Assembly (NCBI GenBank): GCA_006503475.1
Contig: RSEH01000077.1
Location: 1-64,000 of the forward strand
DNA: 64,000 bases
Direction: 5' to 3'
Source: Stentor roeselii
Lineage: Eukaryota > Ciliophora > Heterotrichea > Heterotrichida > Stentoridae
The notes under the pieces are model-generated. The model did no database searches, was not told the DNA's origin, and saw nothing but the letters and a program-made list of their open reading frames with translations. The translations under genes were made by a program, and so were the position numbers. Numbering within the stretch: the stretch's first letter is position 1; the number at the start of each line of letters is the position of its first letter. Positions 58,594 through 64,000 of the stretch are shown here, piece by piece.

Positions 58594-59961
58594 CTAGCTT
58601 CTCTTATCAGGCGAGTCTCCAAGCCACTGAAAGCTATCCTCATCTTTAACCCCATTTTTTCTATGACTATTTTCATTCCCCTGAAAATACTCAACACTTG
58701 CCTGCAAACTTCTAAATGTTTGAGGATTATTAGTCGATGTATCTGGACTGAAGTTATGATTGATAAGGCTATATTCCGTTCTTCGAACCATTTCTTTTTT
58801 TTTCTCTTCCGTGACTTTTTTAAGCAGATGTGAAATAAGCGAGTTAACCCTGACAAGGTCTTCATGTCCAGGGCAGTGTTTTAAAAGGTTTTTTCTGATG
58901 GCGAGACAGTTATTTAACTTGTCTTCAGCCATTTTGAAGTCTTTCATCATGATGAACAAGGAGCCCATCGCTTCATAGACCTGAGCCACTTGAAGACTGC
59001 CTTCGCCTGAATGTTTTATTCTGATTCTCAGAGCTTTTTGAAGACAGTTGTTGGCTTTGAACCAGTTTTCTCTCTTTTTAAAGAGAAGGCCGAGGTTATA
59101 CTGACAGTCTGCAACACTTTCATGTTCATCTCCAAGAGTTTCTATTCTTATATCTTCGCTTTTCTTGAAAGCCGCGATGGATTTTTCGATTAGTTTTTGC
59201 TCTTGGTAAAAAAGACCTAACATGAAATAACAGTTGCTTGATTCTAAACTGGCTGGACCGATGTGAAAACTAATCAACTTGGTGTATTGGACATACATCT
59301 TCTCGGCATTTATATTGTCACCACATGTGCTGAAGAGGACTGCTAAGGTGCTGTATACACTGGTTTTTAGTTTTAGATCTTCGAATGTTAGGATACCTTT
59401 TTCTGAACGACTTTCATCGGGTCTAAAGGAGCTGGCAGGTTTAACAACATGACTTCCAGAATGTGAATAAATCTTCGAAACTAAAGTCATTAAAATCTGC
59501 CTAGCTTGTCCAAGTTCTCCAGAAGTGATATAAGCCTTAGTAAGTAAAACCCCATCAGTAAGCAATTCATAAACATCAAAAAACTGATTTCGTTCATATT
59601 CACTAAGAACTTTATTGAAATAAAACCTTCCAATATTAGAAGCTTGAGCAGATTTTCCAAGTGCAATCAAAGTAAGAACCTCTTTTCGATTTTTAAACTT
59701 ATTGCTATAAACCTCTTCATTTGCAATCAAGGAATTATCAGGTACACTATCAAAAGGCTGTGAAATATCAGGTCCTTCAAAGGCACTATCCTGGCTTTTT
59801 TCAGTACTAGGCTCTTCAGAAAAGACACATTCATGCATATGTTGATTCCAATGTTGAATCTGATGCGCTTCACTACAATAAAACACATTTTTACAAGAAG
59901 CACAACACATCAAAGTCGGTTTTCTGCAGAGAACACAAAGAAACTTCAAATCTTCTTCCAT
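58594..59961 (-). CDS. MYND zinc finger plus TPR-repeat protein
   Basis: A 455-codon frame, MEEDLKFLCVLCRKPTLMCC. A MYND finger lies at residues 9-46 (CVLC, CASC, YCSEAHQIQHW, HMHEC), almost at the N-terminus. After an acidic linker, tetratricopeptide-like helices of kinesin-light-chain type fill about 90-390 (YFMLGLFYQEQKLIEKSIAA, CQYNLGLLFKKRENWFKA, VAQVYEAMGSLFIMMKDFKM). The tail is disordered. MYND-TPR proteins are scaffolds; some act in ciliary dynein assembly, but this is only an analogy. Its ATG shares one base with the stop of the upstream PDE gene (TAATG), so no spacer exists. Confidence 0.85.
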   Translation of the reverse strand: MEEDLKFLCVLCRKPTLMCCASCKNVFYCSEAHQIQHWNQHMHECVFSEEPSTEKSQDSAFEGPDISQPFDSVPDNSLIANEEVYSNKFKNRKEVLTLIALGKSAQASNIGRFYFNKVLSEYERNQFFDVYELLTDGVLLTKAYITSGELGQARQILMTLVSKIYSHSGSHVVKPASSFRPDESRSEKGILTFEDLKLKTSVYSTLAVLFSTCGDNINAEKMYVQYTKLISFHIGPASLESSNCYFMLGLFYQEQKLIEKSIAAFKKSEDIRIETLGDEHESVADCQYNLGLLFKKRENWFKANNCLQKALRIRIKHSGEGSLQVAQVYEAMGSLFIMMKDFKMAEDKLNNCLAIRKNLLKHCPGHEDLVRVNSLISHLLKKVTEEKKKEMVRRTEYSLINHNFSPDTSTNNPQTFRSLQASVEYFQGNENSHRKNGVKDEDSFQWLGDSPDKRS

Positions 59962-62102
59962 TAATTAAAATCTTTAGTCTTAAATTTACATTCCCATGAC
60001 TTTAAGTTCGCTTTTAACTGATCGCAACAGTTTTTGTGAATCGCTTCTGACTTCAAGTAACTTGACCAGGCCTCGTAGAGGGGAAGGCAGATGTTCTTTA
60101 AAAAACCTGCCTGGCTTCGAGGAATGTCAGTTGTTTCTCGGTCGCAGTAAATGGAAACTGACATATTTCGCTCTTTTTCAACGTCGCCTTGGTGAAAAAA
60201 CTCGTCGCAGACTAAAAAAGTCCACTTTTCGTGGAGTTCAGTGATTTTTGCACTGTGTCCGATGTCCCCGCATTTTATTGCCATCGACATCACGAAAAGC
60301 TTGTCTTCGGGCTTTTCTAGGTCGATGTCCCCGATGCTGCTACTTCGTGTTCGGAATTTTCCTAGGCTTTCAAAGTGACGCGACATGTCGGTCTCGAGGA
60401 TCATCTCGATTATTATTTTTCGACAAACTTGCCAGTCGTTTTCGCTCAGGTTTGAGAATATGTTACATGGCTCTTTTTGGAGAATTGAATAGATTTTAGA
60501 AATGTGCATGTTTTCTAATACTGAACGGTCATTGTACAAAAGTGCCAATTCATCCCTATCAGCAATTAAAAACTTATTCGTAAAAGCCGGATGTGCGACA
60601 TCATGTCCCAAAGCAGCAACAATAGCAGAAACCAGTTCAATAGAAGTCAAGCTTGCAAAAACAAAACTATTAATGAAAAAGTACAAAACATTATGAACCA
60701 CATCGGCAGCATGACAGGCATTATGATAAGGATTATTGAAATACGCCTAAATAATCTCTACCTGTTCCAAAGCCACAAAGAAATTCCCCGAAATCGAACT
60801 GGAAATCATCAAAGTATTAACAATTTGCCACTTATCAAACAAATACTTCCCAATAATCGCAACACTTTCATTAGTCGAGTGAAAAATAAACCAAATGTCA
60901 AGGTTCCAGACAGTTCCAACCGCATTCAACAAGTTCTCCACTTCGACAAGTCGCTCTGACATGACTGAAGCTGAAAGAAGCTTCGTTGAAATCGGTTTCG
61001 CCTTTTTAAGGACTTCGTTGTTGTTGTTTGTGAAGTTTTGGACGATGTACTTTTTTTCTTCTTCTGAAAGGCCTGAGTATTGGTCAAGTTTTGTGATGTT
61101 GGAGAAAGTTCCTTGGGCTAGACGACGTTTTACGCGTTCTAAGTCGCTTTGAGCGGATTTTAATTTGCGTTTTACGTCTTTGTACATTATTACGGCTGCT
61201 GCGGATTTTAGGTTTGCTTTGATCTTGTCGCAACTTTGGATTACGAGCTCGATGTCGGTGAATATGCTGGCTGCTGTTGTGTTTCCGTCTTCGCTTACTA
61301 GCTCGTAGTTGTCGAGGTATTCTTCTTCCATTTGTTTTCTCCAGAAGAGTTGACGTGTTCGGTAGTCGGTTTGATGAGTTTCCATAAGTTCCAATGCCAA
61401 AAACACTAAAAGTATAAAAAAGTCATTCAAAGTGTTTAAATTCGAAACTTTCGAAAATGCCATAAAAAACGCAAGCGAGGCAATAAGAGCAGAAGCACTA
61501 ACAACAGCCAAATGAAAAAAACTATTCAACAAAATAACCCTCAACATACAAATATAAAACCCAACAACTAATACAGTGCAAGAAATATCCTGTTGATAAG
61601 CAGTGCCCGAGATGCCAGACAATACTCTTTCATCACAAAGAATCAAGAAAAACATGGTCAGGAGGCTAATAAGCAAGAAAATCTTCTTAGATTTGATGAG
61701 GAGTCCAGGTATTTTTAGCACCAGATAAGCAGAGAGAAGACTAATGCAGAAGATAAAGCTGAGCAAAGTCATTCTTAATAACATGTGTGCGTAAGATTCA
61801 GTTCCATTTGTGTAGTGAATCGAAGTCGTTATCATGTTAATCACGAGAAACGATATATGAAAAACATAAAAAACCTTCATGTTGTGCTTGAATTCTACCG
61901 AAGGGCCGATGTTTGAGACGTCTTTGAATAAGCTTTCAGTGTATTTAGTGTTTAAGGTCTTGTCTTTAAATAATAGTAAGTTTGGGTTTATCGGAAGGCT
62001 GCTGTTTTCATGTTTTTCATGGTCGAGAATACCATAGATTGACCCGCTTACTTGTTTATATAGGGACATATCATTGTTTTCTAAAGTCCGAGTTCTGTTC
62101 AT
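59961..62102 (-). CDS. multi-pass membrane class I cyclic-nucleotide phosphodiesterase (2 exons)
   Basis: The first exon (to 60762) gives about 447 residues with five to six membrane segments (about 75-245), then a cytoplasmic helical part. A 15-nt intron (60747-60761) joins it to the catalytic part; the spliced protein is about 708 residues. The catalytic signatures are complete: YHNACHAADVVHN is formed just after the intron, then GHDVAHPAFTNKF, and MAIKCGDIGHSA with the second metal Asp. Substrate choice (cAMP or cGMP) cannot be read with certainty. Membrane PDEs of this plan occur in alveolates. In this window it would oppose cyclase signals in the ciliary or cell membrane. MNRTRTLENND is the likely start. 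Confidence 0.92.
60747..60761 (-). other. 15-nt intron of the phosphodiesterase gene
   Basis: Sense GTAGAGATTATTTAG ends in the in-frame TAG. Splicing joins FVALEQ to AYFNNPYHNACHAADV, completing the metal-binding motif. Confidence 0.95.
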
Positions 62103-62155
62103 AATTCGATCAATCCTTCTAAATATTTATCTTAAAAATCCAACAATATTAAATC

Positions 62156-63043
62156 ATGGGTAACTTCAGCACACGTCTCAAGACAATTCTATACTTATCA
62201 ACTTTTCGTTACCTAACTCTAGCATTTCTAACATATACGAGTTCATCCCTTCTCAATATAGACACTTTTTCAGTATTATTCTGGTTACAAAGCAGTTTAA
62301 TCCAAGTGCTGTACATGATAGTATCCCTAAAAGATCCCGGTTATTGGCCTCTCGAAGGAAAAACAGAAAAACCAGAGTCAACATTCATCGTCCTAATAGA
62401 AGAGCGTCCATTAGCAGACCAAGCAAACATCCCCACAATAAAAGACGAAAACACTCCATCCGATCACCAAAGCATAGACCTGTCCCTTTCAAGTTCAAGT
62501 AAAAAGTCTTTAAAAAACACTCGTTACTGTTCAACCTGCAAGTTTTCCCAGCCATTGCGAACGAAGCACTGCCGAGAATGCGGCCGTTGCATAAACCTAT
62601 ACGACCATCACTGTCCTTGGGTGGGAAACTGCATCGGTCAGAACAACCGTCTTTACTTCTTCTGGTACGTTTTCTTCCAATGTTCAGAACTTTGGGTAGC
62701 TTTTTACCGGGTAAGATCTAAATAGATTCTTCTTTGCTTTCATAGCTCTCCAAGTCTCGGTGTTTGGCTTTATTCAAACCTTTTGACTCTTATTTTATTT
62801 CTAGTAGTCCTGTTGTTTATCCTCATGGTTACTTTTCTTCTGTTCTTTCACGTTTTTCTCGCCTTGGCCAACTTGACGACCTGGGAATTTTTGTCTTGGA
62901 ATAAAATCGAGTACTTAAAAGAACGTAAAAGAAAAGTTTCTCCTTTTAGCAGAGGAATTTTTAAAAACTTTTTTGAATACTGCTGTGAAAAGTTTCCTCC
63001 TTTCAAACAATGGGAACTGAGCCCTGGGAGTACAATTAAATAA
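62156..63043 (+). CDS. DHHC palmitoyltransferase (2 exons)
   Basis: The ATG at 62156 starts MGNFSTRLKTILYLSTFRYL. A 15-nt intron (62711-62725) is spliced out to give about 290 residues. There are four membrane segments: two at about 17-62 and two after the catalytic domain. The DHHC Cys-rich domain (residues about 123-172) is complete: CSTCKFSQPLRTKHCRECGR, then DHHCPWVGNCIGQNN. The TTWEFLSW string downstream is the TTxE motif of the family. It transfers palmitate to Cys of membrane-proximal proteins. MGNFS may itself be N-myristoylated. It ends 3 nt from the convergent PP2C gene. Two acylation-signal proteins elsewhere in the window are possible but unproven clients. Confidence 0.93.
62711..62725 (+). 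other. 15-nt intron of the DHHC gene
   Basis: GTAAGATCTAAATAG, the in-frame TAG being its end. Splicing joins LWVAFYR to ILLCFHSSPSLGVWLYSN, the third membrane segment. Confidence 0.95.
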
Positions 63044-63046
63044 TAA

Positions 63047-64000
63047 TTAAAACTGTTGATCGTCTAGAATGTCGTTCACTACGCTTCCTCGTCGAGGGTC
63101 TTGCACGGTTACGTCTTTCAAGGTTGGCGCTCGTTTTAGTCCTGCTTCGTGGTCTTTGTCGACGGTTTCGTCTACTGGCGGAGGACGTTTGAAGTGCTTG
63201 ATTCCGCTCCCTGAGGACTTGGAAAACTCGAGGACGATACAGGAGATGTCGTCTATTACTACGTCTTCTTCTTCTACTATTGTGAACCACCTCATTCGGG
63301 CCTCTTCGCAGAGGATCTGTGATATACATGCGTTTGATGGGTTGATTTCGGTGCAGTACATTGGGGAATGAGTGTTTGTCTTGCATTTTCCTCGGTTACA
63401 TTCTACAAATGTACCCACGTCCTCATTATCCATCGCGTCCCACAGACCATCCGAAGCCAGTACAATGAACAGATCTTCAGTCGTGCGACTATAACAAGTA
63501 CAAACCGGTTCCGAAATAACCCCTAATCCTTTAGCAATCATATCTCCAATAGACCTGCTCATAGCAAGTCCAGGAACATTGGTATCTTTTTCCCAAACTC
63601 TATAAGGTCCAATATTATTTCCCAAATTATCAACAAGTCTCTGCACTCTTCCTCCGGCTTGAATAATCCTATCAAGTTCCTCAGGGTCTTCAGGTTTCTG
63701 ATCCCTCGTCAATTGAATCGAGTTAACTTTATGATCAATGAAACTTTGGCGTTTCTGTTTAACTCCAGCTAGAATTTCCCTTTCAATTCCCAGATTCGCA
63801 GGAGGAGCTGGCAGAGTTTCAGGAGTTGAAGTCGTAACAACCAGTCCTCTAGAGTCTCCAACACTTCCACAATAAACCATCTGTTTATTGATGTAGATTA
63901 AAACACCTGTGCTGAGTAAAAATTACCATCCTGAACTTCTACAATCGACTCCTTTCGTATTTTCTGAAAGTTTTGTATCACATGTTTTCGTTGCCAGCTT
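63047..64000 (-). CDS. PP2C-type protein phosphatase, 5' end beyond the window
   Basis: Two frames joined by a 15-nt intron (63912-63926): KGVDCRSSGCTGV continues into LIYINKQMVYCGSVGDSRG. Visible PP2C motifs are the VGDSRG metal Asp, RIIQAGGRV, GLAMSRSIGD, VLASDGLWDAMDNEDV and DDISCIVLEF in place of the usual DNxT. The N-terminal RxxMED-type motif lies outside the window. The C-terminal tail (about 60 residues) is Lys/Pro-rich and ends in DILDDQQF. PP2C enzymes are Mg2+/Mn2+-dependent Ser/Thr phosphatases that oppose kinases such as those nearby, though no specific pairing can be claimed. Confidence 0.9.
63912..63926 (-). other. 15-nt intron of the PP2C gene
   Basis: Sense GTAATTTTTACTCAG, A at position 10. 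Restores SGCTGVLIYINKQM upstream of the VGDSR motif. Confidence 0.92.

Noticed and set aside
1-64000. tRNA, rRNA, CRISPR, telomeric repeats, retroelements and transposases
   Set aside because: Looked for on both strands; only a chance CCCTAACCC-like string near 33450 and no other signature was seen.
1-64000. Blepharisma-type code with TGA as Trp
   Set aside because: All Trp codons in the long conserved proteins are TGG and no conserved protein needs an internal TGA; the frames ending in TGA (for example 44248 and 26664) meet another stop a few codons later, so a small doubt about TGA remains.

Overview
The window reads as macronuclear DNA of a heterotrich ciliate, most likely Stentor or a close relative. 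It is AT-rich and packed with genes on both strands. Long reading frames use the standard code with TAA, TAG and apparently TGA as stops; no gene needs an internal TAA or TAG read as Gln, or an internal TGA read as Trp. Thirteen introns that I could prove by frame restoration are exactly 15 nt, start GT, end AG and carry A at position 10. That intron type is the heterotrich hallmark. I assign the organism from these traits, not from a database match.

Layout. Position 1-62 is the 5' tip of a leftward gene. 1457-4789 is a four-exon kelch/Cys-rich/membrane receptor-like gene, and 6528-9527 is a kelch-plus-flavin-oxidase fusion. 9.5-13.1 kb is gene-poor and very AT-rich, apart from a GC-richer island near 10.5-11.5 kb that I cannot identify. 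13.1-14.7 kb is an acylation-signal GTPase whose Cys-rich tail lies in another frame. From 15 to 64 kb the window is dense with ordinary host genes: a small RRM protein, a membrane RING-H2 protein, a giant CH-like/coiled-coil protein, an Hpc2/ubinuclein protein, a Hook-like protein, an MMTAG2 homologue, a ferlin, a four-finger C2H2 protein, an acid lipase, a Spen-family RRM/SPOC protein, a CAP protein back-to-back with a claudin-like tetraspan, a PNUTS (PPP1R10) homologue, an SK-like potassium channel, a CEP350/DUF4378-like protein, an AGC kinase, a Cys-rich RING-like protein, a CDPK, a TBC1D19-like RabGAP, a MYND-TPR protein, a membrane cyclic-nucleotide phosphodiesterase, a DHHC palmitoyltransferase and, at the right edge, a PP2C phosphatase.

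There is no operon logic in the bacterial sense. Many genes belong to Ca2+/cyclic-nucleotide/phosphorylation signalling (SK channel, CDPK, AGC kinase, PDE, PP2C, PNUTS, ferlin) and to the ciliary/cytoskeletal apparatus, as expected of a large excitable ciliate. Spacing is extreme: a stop and a start share one base (TAATG at 59959-59963), a 6-nt spacer made of TTATAA separates two same-strand genes, a 14-nt spacer separates two divergent starts, and convergent genes end 3 and 7 nt apart. A TATAA-like motif sits within about 16 nt of at least a dozen start codons. I saw no rRNA, tRNA, CRISPR array, retroelement or intact transposon.
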